Shown one piece after another: positions 1-9,192 of a stretch of DNA of 17,164 nt; the stretch's first letter is position 1; each line of letters opens with the position of its first letter. Source of the stretch: an uncultured Bacteroidota bacterium (GTDB lineage Bacteria > Bacteroidota > Bacteroidia > Chitinophagales > Chitinophagaceae); assembly GCA_903944755.1 (NCBI GenBank), contig CAJATB010000024.1:1-17164 (forward strand), written 5' to 3'. The position numbers were made by a program, and so were the translations under genes. Below the pieces are notes generated by a model, which was given only the letters and a program-made list of their open reading frames with translations, was not told the DNA's origin and searched no databases.

Positions 1-885
1 CCTTCGGTATTTTGGGCAGCTAAATTAGCAGGCGCCAAAACCGTAATGACCATTCATAATTACAGGCTATTTTGCTTAAGTGCTAATTTTTTTAGAAACA
101 ACCAAAATTGCTTTGAATGCAAACAAGGCAATAGTTTTAAGCATGGCCTTAAAAATAAATGTTTTAAAAATTCATGGATAGCGAGTTTTACTTTAGCCTT
201 TAGTATTCGATTTAACGATGCTATTGGTACTTGGAGAAATAAAGTAGATTGCTTTATAGTACTAAATGAATTTACCAAACAGCTATTTATTGAAAAGGGG
301 ATTGCTGCACATAAAATTATTTTAAAAGCAAATTTCTTACCCAATACTTATTTGGATGTAAAGCAACCCTCCCCGGATGATTTTTATTTATTTGCGGGTA
401 GGCTAACTGAGGAAAAAGGAATTCGTCATTTAATAGAAGCTTTTTCCATTTCCGGCAAAAAACTAGTAATTGCTGGAAATGGGGACTTGGTAAACCTGGT
501 CGCAACTATTAATAAACCTGCTATTGAATTTGTTGGCTTACAGTCTAAAGCACAAATTCAGGCTTTGCTAACTAAATGTAAGGCCCTTATTTTCCCTTCT
601 ATTTGGATTGAATCCATGCCCATGATTTTAATAGAAGCACAACGCATGGGTACTATTCCCATTGTGGCTGCTTCTATTAACACTAATAATATGATTGAAC
701 ACGGCGTGGATGGGTTTTTATACGCCGCCGGTGATGCTAAGGCCTTAATGAATGCAATTAATGTTTTCGAGTCCCTGACGCCAAATGAAATTGCTATTAT
801 ATCGGCCAATGCACGAAATAAATCATTAAAATTATATGGAGAAATAGTACATATCAAAAAAATTAATGAGATTTACAATATATAA
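1..885 (+). CDS. Glycosyltransferase family 4 (GT-B fold), 5' end missing
   Basis: Retaining glycosyltransferase that would add a sugar from a nucleotide-sugar donor to the lipid-linked repeat unit on the cytoplasmic side of the inner membrane. The frame is open from base 1 (reads PSVFWAAKLAGAK before the first ATG at 46), so the start lies outside the window and the ATG at 46 is internal. The N-terminal half has the HNYRLFC segment and the spaced cysteines (C..C, then C) common in one GT4 subgroup. The C-terminal half has the donor-binding GRLTEEKG loop (near 397-420) and the hallmark EX7E motif in IESMPMILIEA, with glutamate codons at 610 and 634. At least 294 residues remain; full members usually have about 350-400. 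The next gene starts 21 bases downstream, so it is probably the same operon. The family is clear; donor and acceptor cannot be read from sequence. Confidence 0.9.
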   Translation, partial: PSVFWAAKLAGAKTVMTIHNYRLFCLSANFFRNNQNCFECKQGNSFKHGLKNKCFKNSWIASFTLAFSIRFNDAIGTWRNKVDCFIVLNEFTKQLFIEKGIAAHKIILKANFLPNTYLDVKQPSPDDFYLFAGRLTEEKGIRHLIEAFSISGKKLVIAGNGDLVNLVATINKPAIEFVGLQSKAQIQALLTKCKALIFPSIWIESMPMILIEAQRMGTIPIVAASINTNNMIEHGVDGFLYAAGDAKALMNAINVFESLTPNEIAIISANARNKSLKLYGEIVHIKKINEIYNI

Positions 886-906
886 TTACCAATGAGTTAG
901 CACGTA

Positions 907-2310
907 ATGTCCAAAATAAACCAACGTTATCATTCTTTTCGCCTTTTACTAGACACGCTCATGATTGTGCTGGCTTATGTTATTGTTATGCGAATGGACG
1001 TTTTTAATGCAGGCAATACCCGTTTCACGCAACCTTTTGCATTTATTGCCATTGGTATTTGCGCTTGGTATACTGCTGCTTATTTTTCGACAATTTATGG
1101 TGACAGAAGGTCCAAAAAATTCTCGGAAGAAATAGTGTTTATTATTTACACTATAGTTATTTTTTTAATTTTATTTAGTGCTATTGCTTTTTTAGTGAAG
1201 TCGTATTTTGTATTAGAAGCTACGTTTTTCTATACTTATGTGTTTATATTATTAGGCTTAATGCTTGTTTCTAAATATGCAATTAGAAAATACGTGCATG
1301 CTATTATTATTAAACGAGGCTTGTATGAAAATGTATTAATAACTGGTTCAACACATGCGGCTTTAGATTTTTATGAAGCTATAAATAAGTTTTACCACTA
1401 CGGTTATAAGTGTATGGGTTATTTGGACGAACCAAGTGCCCATATGAATGACTGCAAACACCTTGGCGACATTGCTACATTGAATGAATTATTAGCTAAA
1501 AAAAATATTGACGAAGTAGTTATTGCACTCCCAAATGCACAGTCCAAACAAATTCAACAGTGTATGGAATTATGTGAAAATTTTAATACTAACGTGCGCA
1601 TTCTACCCGATTTTGACCAATACACTAGTACTGCAAACCAAATAAATAATATTGGTGCCGTGCCTATTATAAACGTGCGCGGCTTACCATTGGACAAAGT
1701 TGAAAACAAATTATTAAAACGTGGATTTGATATTGTTTTTACAGTTTTATTTTTTGTACTTATTGGCTGGTGGCTACTGCCCTTAATTGCTTTGCTTATT
1801 AAGCTGAGTTCTAAGGGGCCTATAATTTTTAAACAAGAACGTTGGGGCTTGAATAATGAAAAAATTATTTGCTACAAATTTAGGACAATGGTGGCTGAAA
1901 TACACGACCTGCTTGACGATGGTAGTTTTAACCAAGCCACAAAAAACGACCAACGAATTACCCGTATTGGGCGCATTTTACGTCAAACTAACTTTGACGA
2001 ACTTCCTCAGTTTTGGAATGTATTAGTTGGTAACATGTCGGTTGTTGGCCCACGCCCTCACGCCACACCAATGAATATAGAATCCATGCACTCGGTTGAT
2101 AATTATATGCTTAGGCATATTATTTTGCCTGGCATTACAGGTTGGGCTCAAGTAAATGGTTTACGTGGTGAAACTAAAACACCCGGCAGAATGCAAAAGC
2201 GCGTAAACTACGATTTATACTATATTCACCGTTGGTCATTTTGGTTGGATTTACAAATTGTGTTACAAACTATTATTAACTTTATTAAGGGCGACGAAAA
2301 CGCATATTAA
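907..2310 (+). CDS. Exopolysaccharide polyprenyl glycosylphosphotransferase (WcaJ/WbaP-like initiating enzyme)
   Basis: Transfers a sugar-1-phosphate (glucose or galactose in characterised relatives) from a UDP-sugar to undecaprenyl phosphate, the first membrane step of repeat-unit synthesis. The 467 residues match the usual family length. Order: about four N-terminal membrane helices (residues 12-30, 44-63, 77-98, 104-124), a Rossmann-like CoA-binding-type domain (about 140-260, starting at ENVLITGS), one further hydrophobic segment (273-300), then the bacterial sugar transferase catalytic domain. That domain shows KRGFDIVF (271-278), KFRTM (324-328), DELPQFWNVL followed by GNMSVVGPRP (364-384), and PGITGWAQVNGLRGE (408-422). 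All signature motifs are intact. The start is the ATG at 907, 21 bases after the GT4 stop; the following gene begins 1 base after the stop, so co-translation is likely. The sugar specificity is unknown. Confidence 0.95.
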   Translation: MSKINQRYHSFRLLLDTLMIVLAYVIVMRMDVFNAGNTRFTQPFAFIAIGICAWYTAAYFSTIYGDRRSKKFSEEIVFIIYTIVIFLILFSAIAFLVKSYFVLEATFFYTYVFILLGLMLVSKYAIRKYVHAIIIKRGLYENVLITGSTHAALDFYEAINKFYHYGYKCMGYLDEPSAHMNDCKHLGDIATLNELLAKKNIDEVVIALPNAQSKQIQQCMELCENFNTNVRILPDFDQYTSTANQINNIGAVPIINVRGLPLDKVENKLLKRGFDIVFTVLFFVLIGWWLLPLIALLIKLSSKGPIIFKQERWGLNNEKIICYKFRTMVAEIHDLLDDGSFNQATKNDQRITRIGRILRQTNFDELPQFWNVLVGNMSVVGPRPHATPMNIESMHSVDNYMLRHIILPGITGWAQVNGLRGETKTPGRMQKRVNYDLYYIHRWSFWLDLQIVLQTIINFIKGDENAY

Positions 2311-2311
2311 A

Positions 2312-3955
2312 ATGAAAAAAATATTTGTTTACTTTTTATTGTCTTTTTTATGTTTTGCCCAAGCAAATGCACAAATGGTTTTTGAAAACCATAACAATGA
2401 AGTGTATCAATATTTAGCTAGGATGTCACACAAAGGGTTGATTGAATTCAATGATGTAATTTTACCTGTTAGCAGAGAAACCATTACAATTAAATTATTT
2501 GAACTGCAAAAACAAGGAAGTTTGCTTTCTGTAATTGAAAAAAAAGAACTTAGTTTTTATTTACAAGAATACACACCAATTTCATTTACAAGTAGTAATA
2601 AAGAATCAAGTGCTTTTTTTAAAAAAGATAGTAATGGCAGGTTCCGTTCGTTTACTGCAACTGGTGATAATTTTTATATTACTGCCGACCCTTTAATGCA
2701 AGGAGCTAGCATTAATTACAATGGTATTTATTTCACACAACGCGCAATTGGAGTTCAATTTTGGGGCAAAGTGGGTAAGCATATTGGGTTTCAGGTTTCT
2801 GGAAAAGATGTTACAGAAAATAGAGATGGTACCACTAAAGACGCTTTAATATATAATGGCCCAAGGACTGGTTTTGTGAACCTTATTTATGACGAAGTAA
2901 ATAAAAAGGTAAACTTTAGCGAATACCGAGCCAATATTGGTTATAGTTGGAAAAATGGTTCTATTAATATTGGTCAGGATAATATGCTTTGGGGCTATGG
3001 CCAAAATGGCCGTATGGTTTTATCCGACAAAGCACCTATTGCTCCCTATATACGAATTGATTACCAACCACTTAAGTGGCTTAAATTTAATTATGCTCAT
3101 TTTTGGCTTAATTCTAAAGTTACCGACAGCAATAGTACCTATAGCTTTAATAATACGGTTTACGGAGGGGCCCGCACTACTTATGTTCCAAAATTCTTTG
3201 CTACTCATTCGGTTACTATCACCCCTTTGAAAGGTGTAGACTTTAGCCTAGGCGAATCAATGGTTTATGCCGACAAATTAAACATGGCTTATTTGCTCCC
3301 TTTAATGTTTTTTAAAGTGGCTGACAATAATATTAGCAATTACAATATTTTAGCCGGTAGTAATGGTCAACTCTTTTTTCAGTTGAGCGTTAAAAACCGC
3401 CCCAAGCATACCCATTTTTATAGTACCCTTTTTATTGATGAAATTCGTGTTGGTGAAATATTCAATGCCAGTAAAAGCAGAAACCAACTTGGCTATAATA
3501 TAGGCGCTTCGGTTACCGATGTTTTTGTGCCATACCTAACTACCTATGCTGAATTTACAAAAGTATTTCCTAGCGTTTACAATAATTTGAACCCTGCGCT
3601 AAACTATACCAGCTATGGTTTCCCATTGGGTGACTGGATGGGTAATAATTTTGACAGGCTACTTTTTGGTATAAAATATACCCCCATTGCCAAGTTAAAA
3701 TTGGATGCTCGTTTTCAAATAAGTCGTAAAGGCGCCGAAACCACTATTGACCAACAATACCTAGATAGTCCACAACCTAAATTCTTGTTTGAAAAAATTT
3801 ACGACCAACGAGAATTGTTCATTAATGCCTCCTACGAATTGCTGAATAACCTATATATAAAGGCAAACCTTAGAACCATTAATACCATTTACCCAAATCA
3901 GGTAACTAATAGCACTTTTAGCAACTTTAGCCTTGGAGTGAATTTTGGTTTATAA
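2312..3955 (+). CDS. Wzi-like capsule assembly outer-membrane protein, divergent (paralogue 1)
   Basis: Predicted outer-membrane beta-barrel of 547 residues. The ATG at 2312 was chosen because it opens a clean signal peptide (MKKIFVYFLLSFLCFAQANA, cleavage before Q21), sits 1 base after the upstream stop, and follows the in-frame TTG at 2258, which would add a stretch with no signal-peptide logic and overlap the upstream gene. The mature protein alternates short polar and aromatic strands, as barrels do. Residues 222-237 (IGQDNMLWGYGQNGRM, W227-G228) resemble a degenerate form of the WWGPG loop of Wzi-family proteins. In the Escherichia coli system Wzi anchors group 1 capsule to the cell surface; a similar surface role is inferred from context between the initiating transferase and the exporter. 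The match is weaker than for the two later paralogues, so it could be another barrel family. Confidence 0.7.
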   Translation: MKKIFVYFLLSFLCFAQANAQMVFENHNNEVYQYLARMSHKGLIEFNDVILPVSRETITIKLFELQKQGSLLSVIEKKELSFYLQEYTPISFTSSNKESSAFFKKDSNGRFRSFTATGDNFYITADPLMQGASINYNGIYFTQRAIGVQFWGKVGKHIGFQVSGKDVTENRDGTTKDALIYNGPRTGFVNLIYDEVNKKVNFSEYRANIGYSWKNGSINIGQDNMLWGYGQNGRMVLSDKAPIAPYIRIDYQPLKWLKFNYAHFWLNSKVTDSNSTYSFNNTVYGGARTTYVPKFFATHSVTITPLKGVDFSLGESMVYADKLNMAYLLPLMFFKVADNNISNYNILAGSNGQLFFQLSVKNRPKHTHFYSTLFIDEIRVGEIFNASKSRNQLGYNIGASVTDVFVPYLTTYAEFTKVFPSVYNNLNPALNYTSYGFPLGDWMGNNFDRLLFGIKYTPIAKLKLDARFQISRKGAETTIDQQYLDSPQPKFLFEKIYDQRELFINASYELLNNLYIKANLRTINTIYPNQVTNSTFSNFSLGVNFGL

Positions 3956-3991
3956 GCACTTTTTTTAGGGCTTTATGTATGTCAAATGTTA

Positions 3992-3999
3992 TAAATTTG
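3992..3999 (+). promoter_or_regulatory. Candidate Bacteroidota -7 promoter element (TAAATTTG)
   Basis: TAAATTTG matches the Bacteroidota -7 consensus TAnnTTTG and lies 26 bases before the ATG at 4026, in a 70-base gap in an otherwise tightly packed operon. No convincing -33 TTG stands 19-21 bases upstream, and this motif arises easily by chance in AT-rich DNA. If real, it gives the exporter gene an internal promoter and rules out the in-frame ATG at 3975 as the start. Confidence 0.35.
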
Positions 4000-4025
4000 C
4001 CTTATACTTAATGACATCGTACACA

Positions 4026-6341
4026 ATGAATATAAATAAGCTTGCCTTTTTAACAGTAATCGCTGTTTGTTCTTTTACAGTTTGCGCAACTTCCGTTTTT
4101 GCACAACAAGCTAAACAAGTAGCTGGTCAAATGAATATTAACCAATTGTCCGATCAACAGATTATTCAAATTTGGCAACAATCCCAAAAAAATGGGATGT
4201 CGGAATCTGAGGCTATGGCAAACTTAGTTAAACAAGGTTTATCCCCTAGCGATGTTAATACTTTTAAAAGAAGGTTAATTCAAGTACAAACAGCTTCAAA
4301 ATCTAAATTTACATTACAAAATACTATTCGTGATACCAGCGATTTTATGAAGGACAGTAGCTGGGTGTTAGTAGTTCCTCAAATTAAAAAAACAAGTATT
4401 TTTTACGGTTATGATTTTTTTAGTAACCCGAATGTAAAATTCGAGCCCAACCTTAGAATAGCGACTCCTAAAAATTATATAGTAGGTCCCGACGACGTTT
4501 TAAGTATTGCACTTACTGGCTTAAATGAACGCACAATTGATGCAATGATTGATGCACAAGGAAATACTCAATTACCTTATGCTGGAATAGTTGCACTAAA
4601 TGGCCTTAGTATTGAACAAGCTACAGAACGTATTAAATCAAAGTTAAAAAAAGTGTACCCTGCAATTAGCAGTGGTAATACTCAGGTAACTATTACTTTA
4701 GCGAATGTAAAAAGTATTCGCGTTTCAGTAATAGGCGAAGCAGTTCGCCCTGGTAATTACGAAATTTCTTCATTGGCTTCTTTCTTTAATGTACTTTACT
4801 TAAGTGGCGGGCCTGCGCAGAATGGTTCGTTGCGTTCCATACAAATTATTAGAAACAATAAGCTTTTAACAAATATTGATTTCTACACTTTTCTTCAAAA
4901 TGGAATTTTAAATAAAGAAATACGTTTAGAAGACCAAGATATTATTCGTTTCCCTATTTACACAAAACGTGTTTTTATTGCCGGTGAAGTTAAGCGTCCT
5001 GCAGTGTATGAATTATTAGAAAAAGAAACCCTTGCAGATGTAATAAAGTATGCTGGCGGACTGGGCGATTCGGCAGCTAATAACCCCGCAAAAGTGATAC
5101 AAATTAGCGACCGTGATAGAGTTATTAAAGATATTGCAGTTGCCGATTTTAATAACTACTTACCACATAATGCAGATTCTATTTTTATTGATAAAATTTC
5201 CTTGAATATTGCAAACAGGGCAACCATTACTGGTGCAGTTTATAACCCAGGCACTTACGCACAAGTAAGTGGCTTAACTGTTGGGGACTTAATTAAAAAA
5301 GCAGGTGGCACTATTCAAAATACAAGTATTGCTAAAGGGTTAATTAAGCGAAGCCGGTTTGGGGTGGAGAAAGAATTAATTGCATTTAATGTATATGATA
5401 TTGTGGGTAAAAAAACAGCCGACATTGCATTACTTGCTTATGATTCAGTTTTAATTGTTGCGAAAGATAGCCTTCAAGACAATCCTTTAATTACCATTGC
5501 AGGGTTTGTTAGAAAACCTGGTTCTTTTGTGTTTCACAGAGGCATGACTGCTGAAGATTTAATTGTATTAGCTGGTGGGTTTAATACCAATGCCGATAAT
5601 AATAAAATTCAAATTGCTCGTTTACAAAAAAACAGAGCCGATACTTTAGCCAACCAGTTAATTAATTTAATTACAGTTGGCGTAGACACTAACCTGCGCA
5701 GTAACAATAGCATTACTTTAGAGCCTTTCGATTATATTATGGTACCTGAACTTTTGAACTATCATTCACTTGGGAATGTAATTGTGCGTGGAGAAATTTT
5801 ATACCCTGGTGATTACCGTTTAGAAAAGAGAAACCAAACTATACAAGATGTACTTAAGTCGGCTGGTGGCTTGTCGCCTTTTGCCAAATTAAGCGACGTG
5901 CAAGTATATAGAAACAACTTACGTGTTGCAACCAATTTGTTAACGGAATTCACAAATGCCGATAACCAATTTCTATTACAGCCCAACGACAGTATTTATA
6001 TTCCTAAGAATGTTCCTTTTGTAGAAGTAAAAGGCGCAGTATTTAATCCGCAAATTTTAAATTACGAGGGTGGTAATATGTACCAATATATTGCAGCTGC
6101 CGGGGGCGCAACCGATAAGGCACATTTGAAGAAAGCGTATGTACAATACAGCAATGGTATAAATAAAAAAATGAGACACTTTTTATTTTTCAGAAATTAC
6201 CCAAGAGTGCAGCCTGGTAGCAAAATTATTGTACCAGAAAGGTTAGCTAACGAAAAAAGGACTTTGTCTATTGCTGAAATTTCAGCAATTACCGGGGTAG
6301 TTACTTCATTGGTTACTTTAGCGATTAGTTTAAAATTATAA
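4026..6341 (+). CDS. Wza-type polysaccharide export protein with multiple SLBB domains
   Basis: Outer-membrane/periplasmic polysaccharide exporter, 771 residues from the ATG at 4026. That ATG gives a proper signal peptide ending SVFA (cleavage before Q27). The earlier ATGs at 3975 and 4011 only add a tail before the signal, and 3975 lies ahead of a promoter-like motif. After the signal comes a Gln-rich helical segment (residues 30-85), then the poly-export domain starting near 146 (NYIVGPDDVL). Six SLBB-like repeats follow, each recognisable by a GxVxxPGxY-type turn and a terminal AGG: they start near residues 234, 315, 399, 489, 584 and 665. Wza itself is about 380 residues with fewer SLBB units, so this is the long form common in Bacteroidota. 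A C-terminal hydrophobic helix (last 25 residues) would cross a membrane. The Wzz-like partner starts 3 bases downstream, which fits the usual export pair. Confidence 0.92.
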   Translation: MNINKLAFLTVIAVCSFTVCATSVFAQQAKQVAGQMNINQLSDQQIIQIWQQSQKNGMSESEAMANLVKQGLSPSDVNTFKRRLIQVQTASKSKFTLQNTIRDTSDFMKDSSWVLVVPQIKKTSIFYGYDFFSNPNVKFEPNLRIATPKNYIVGPDDVLSIALTGLNERTIDAMIDAQGNTQLPYAGIVALNGLSIEQATERIKSKLKKVYPAISSGNTQVTITLANVKSIRVSVIGEAVRPGNYEISSLASFFNVLYLSGGPAQNGSLRSIQIIRNNKLLTNIDFYTFLQNGILNKEIRLEDQDIIRFPIYTKRVFIAGEVKRPAVYELLEKETLADVIKYAGGLGDSAANNPAKVIQISDRDRVIKDIAVADFNNYLPHNADSIFIDKISLNIANRATITGAVYNPGTYAQVSGLTVGDLIKKAGGTIQNTSIAKGLIKRSRFGVEKELIAFNVYDIVGKKTADIALLAYDSVLIVAKDSLQDNPLITIAGFVRKPGSFVFHRGMTAEDLIVLAGGFNTNADNNKIQIARLQKNRADTLANQLINLITVGVDTNLRSNNSITLEPFDYIMVPELLNYHSLGNVIVRGEILYPGDYRLEKRNQTIQDVLKSAGGLSPFAKLSDVQVYRNNLRVATNLLTEFTNADNQFLLQPNDSIYIPKNVPFVEVKGAVFNPQILNYEGGNMYQYIAAAGGATDKAHLKKAYVQYSNGINKKMRHFLFFRNYPRVQPGSKIIVPERLANEKRTLSIAEISAITGVVTSLVTLAISLKL

Positions 6342-6344
6342 TTC

Positions 6345-7415
6345 ATGGCCAACAACGACAATGTTCAAATTCAGGAGGACGAAGTATTTTCATTTAAAAT
6401 ACTAATTCAACAATGGAAGCAACAATTGCTTTTTACAATTGGCTATTGGAAATCACTTTCGGCGGTAGGGTTGCTTGTAGCGATCATAGCTGTTACTTAT
6501 GCATTCTTCCAGCCTGTTACTTATACTGCAAGAACTAGTTTTGTGGTAGAAGATGCGAAGTCAGGTGGAGGTTCGTTGGTTTCAGCATTGTCAGGTTCCC
6601 TTGGGATTGATATTGGTGGCATGTCGGGTTCCAATAGCATGCTTGCTGGCGACAACGTACTTGAATTATTAAGAAGTAACTCCCTTATTAAAAAAACATT
6701 GCTTACTAATTTTGATGAAGCAGGAAACACTACACTTGCCGATGCGTATGCAACCACTTACGGCTGGAAAACAAAATGGAAAGCAAATAGCAAAATTGGA
6801 AAGGATATTAATTTTAATATAAAACCTTTAACCCGACTTGAAGACAGTTTGTTGCAAGTGATGGTAGCACATATTAAGGAGAAAGAGATTTCGGTCGCTA
6901 AGCCTGATAAAAAATTAGGTTTCTTTGAATTACAATTTAGTGCTAGGGACGAAGTTTTAAGTAAGTTATTTTGTGTGAACCTAATAAACGAAGCAACTAC
7001 ATTTTATATTAACACCAAAACTGGCAGGCTGCGAAAAAACATTGACCGCTTACAAGCAAGAGCTGATAGTTTAGGTATTTTATTAAACCGTAAAACTTTT
7101 TCAGCAGCTACAGCCAATGCACAAACGCTGGATGTGAACCTTGCATATGCAGCTCCTGCGGTTTCAGCAGAGATTAACACACGCGATAAATTTATGCAGT
7201 CGGCGGTATATGCCGAAATTGTTAAAAATTTAGAATTAAGCAAAACCGCTTTGGCGCAGGAATCACCAACTGTACAACTTTTAGACACTCCCGAATTCCC
7301 CTTGAAGAAGAATAAAATTTCTAAGTTAAAATATGGCGCTTTAGGTTTCTTTGGCGGCTTTATACTTATGGGTTTAATTATTTTTTATACGATTGATTTA
7401 TCAAAAAACAAATAA
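6345..7415 (+). CDS. Wzz-type polysaccharide co-polymerase / chain-length determinant, no kinase domain
   Basis: Inner-membrane polysaccharide co-polymerase that controls polymer length and contacts the exporter. The 356 residues have the expected layout: cytoplasmic N-terminus (1-35), first membrane helix (about 37-55), a periplasmic region with the conserved beta strand after the helix (YTARTSFVVEDA) and a Gly/Ser-rich loop (73-102), a long helical stretch (about 215-310), a PEFP motif of the PxxP kind just before the second membrane helix (about 330-350), and a short positively charged tail (LSKNK). There is no Walker A/B BY-kinase domain and no tyrosine cluster at the C-terminus, so this is not a fused Wzc. 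Any partner kinase would have to be elsewhere. Spacing of 3 bases after the exporter gene indicates one transcript. The family is certain; polymer specificity is unknown. Confidence 0.9.
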   Translation: MANNDNVQIQEDEVFSFKILIQQWKQQLLFTIGYWKSLSAVGLLVAIIAVTYAFFQPVTYTARTSFVVEDAKSGGGSLVSALSGSLGIDIGGMSGSNSMLAGDNVLELLRSNSLIKKTLLTNFDEAGNTTLADAYATTYGWKTKWKANSKIGKDINFNIKPLTRLEDSLLQVMVAHIKEKEISVAKPDKKLGFFELQFSARDEVLSKLFCVNLINEATTFYINTKTGRLRKNIDRLQARADSLGILLNRKTFSAATANAQTLDVNLAYAAPAVSAEINTRDKFMQSAVYAEIVKNLELSKTALAQESPTVQLLDTPEFPLKKNKISKLKYGALGFFGGFILMGLIIFYTIDLSKNK

Positions 7416-7445
7416 TTGCCTTTTACCTAGGCTGGATACTTGCTT

Positions 7446-9107
7446 ATGCATACTAAGAATAAAATAATACTGTCCTTCCTGGCTTGTGTAGCATTTTGCT
7501 TGTTATTTTTAATTCCTGGTAATGCACAAAGCCTTAGCCTTGAAAAAGATTTTCTCACTGACTACCTGCGAAACCAACAATTAATTGGAGCCGTGTCCGA
7601 TTCAAACAAAGGGGCGAATGCCTATTCCTTTGCTATTAGGCCACTTGATTTAAATAATGATATAGCGTCACTTTATAAAACCAAACCTTATAAAAAAGGC
7701 GTTTCTTTCCTCCCACTTGTTTTTAATAGTCTCATTAATTCGCATCACCCCGTAGGACAAAATTTTGGCGTTATGCTCCCTACGGTTAGCCCTCAACTAT
7801 ATTTATCGGCTGGGGTATATTTTAAACACAAGCGATGGGAATTTCAGTTCCAACCTGAAATTATTTATTCCAATAACCGCCCTTTTGAAACTTTTAAGCA
7901 TGAAAACTATGATCCTATTTGGTGGTCGTATTATAAATGGTTAAACAATGTAGATGCCCCTGAACAGTTTGGCACAAAACCTATTTTAAAAGCTTTCCCT
8001 GGGCAATCCAAAATTCAATACAATTTTTATAAAGATATTTCTGTAGGTATTTCCACTCAAAATATTTGGTGGGGACCCGGTATTAAGAATAGTTTATTAA
8101 TGACTAATAATGCTGCTGGTTTTTTACATGTAGCTTTACAAACCAATAAGCCAATTATTTCTAAATGGGGAACTTTTGAAGCTCAAATGGTTTTTGGCAA
8201 GCTTGATAATTCAACAATTTTCCCTCCCGATACCAACAGGGTAATGAATGGGGTAATATTATACAATCCTAAACCTAACAATTGGCGTTATTTTACAGGG
8301 TACACTTTTAGCTTTCAACCAAAATGGGTGCCTGGTTTATTTTTAGGTGCAAGCAAAAGCACTTCAATTTATAATAATAATATGAGCGGCCCATTGGACT
8401 TGCTTCCATTTGCCGGCGTACTTGTTTCTAATGCCGAAAAGGCAAATTTGAAAGCAACTTATGGAAGTGTATTTTTTAGATACTTATTAAAGGAAGCACG
8501 TGCTGAGGTATATGCCGAATACGGGCGTAACGACCGAGGAGCTAGTATTGTAAACCTAATTACTGATAAAAATTATAACCGTGGCTATGTAGTTGGTTTT
8601 AGAAAAATCACTAATGAAAACAGACACCACATTCGCTTTGAAGTAACTACAGAGTTCACAAATTTACAAGCCACCAATGCACAAGAAGTTTACAATGCAA
8701 GAAGCTGGTATATTAATAGTAACGTTAGGCAGGGTTATACGCAGTTAGGTAAAATTATGGGTGCGGGCATTGGGTCTGGAGGCAAAAGTCAATCCATAGA
8801 TATTAGCATTTTAAAGCGTAGGGCGAAAATGGGCATTATGCTAGAACGCATTGTGCAGAATAACGATTTTTATTATAATGCCTATTACCCCATTAGGTAT
8901 TGGAAAAAACATTGGATTGATATGAGCGCCTTGTACCATGCGTATTTTGAAGTAAAAAAACATTTATTTGTAAAAGCGCAGGTTGGTATAACAAGGTCAT
9001 TAAATTATAATTGGTGGGAGATTCCATTGGTTGACCCTGTATTACCAGGGAATGGTTATGACCCAATTAATGTACACGGAAACTTAACAGTAGTATACCA
9101 TTGGTAA
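7446..9107 (+). CDS. Capsule assembly Wzi-family outer-membrane protein (paralogue 2)
   Basis: Outer-membrane beta-barrel of 553 residues, predicted to hold or organise polysaccharide at the cell surface as Wzi does for group 1 capsule. The ATG at 7446 opens a signal peptide (cleavage after GNA, before Q28); an in-frame TTG two codons earlier is not needed. The family hallmark is the WWGPG loop at residues 208-212, inside a segment (NIWWGPGIKNSLLMTNNA) repeated almost exactly in the next gene. Other shared landmarks are WRY, then PKWVPGLFLG, and AEVYAEYGRND. Short amphipathic strands rich in aromatics run to the end, which closes on an aromatic residue (VVYHW), typical of a barrel's last strand. 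It follows the Wzz gene by 30 bases and should be in the same operon. The family assignment is strong; the polysaccharide it serves is inferred from the locus. Confidence 0.88.
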   Translation: MHTKNKIILSFLACVAFCLLFLIPGNAQSLSLEKDFLTDYLRNQQLIGAVSDSNKGANAYSFAIRPLDLNNDIASLYKTKPYKKGVSFLPLVFNSLINSHHPVGQNFGVMLPTVSPQLYLSAGVYFKHKRWEFQFQPEIIYSNNRPFETFKHENYDPIWWSYYKWLNNVDAPEQFGTKPILKAFPGQSKIQYNFYKDISVGISTQNIWWGPGIKNSLLMTNNAAGFLHVALQTNKPIISKWGTFEAQMVFGKLDNSTIFPPDTNRVMNGVILYNPKPNNWRYFTGYTFSFQPKWVPGLFLGASKSTSIYNNNMSGPLDLLPFAGVLVSNAEKANLKATYGSVFFRYLLKEARAEVYAEYGRNDRGASIVNLITDKNYNRGYVVGFRKITNENRHHIRFEVTTEFTNLQATNAQEVYNARSWYINSNVRQGYTQLGKIMGAGIGSGGKSQSIDISILKRRAKMGIMLERIVQNNDFYYNAYYPIRYWKKHWIDMSALYHAYFEVKKHLFVKAQVGITRSLNYNWWEIPLVDPVLPGNGYDPINVHGNLTVVYHW

Positions 9108-9192
9108 TCGCTCATGGTTATTATTGAATGGAGTAAATAGTATTGTAAGCATATTTGGAAGTATTGAAATAAACGAATTTATAGCCTAGCTA

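Noticed and set aside
2258..2311. TTG at 2258 as the start of the first Wzi-like protein
   Set aside because: It overlaps the upstream gene by 53 bases and puts 18 residues ahead of a clean signal peptide that begins at the ATG 2312.
3975..4025. ATG 3975 (or 4011) as the start of the SLBB exporter
   Set aside because: The extra residues precede a complete signal peptide starting at 4026, and a -7-like element lies between 3975 and 4026.
9150..9157. CATATTTG as a promoter for the third Wzi-like gene
   Set aside because: It misses the first base of the consensus and has no well-spaced -33 TTG; noted with the gene but not called as a feature.
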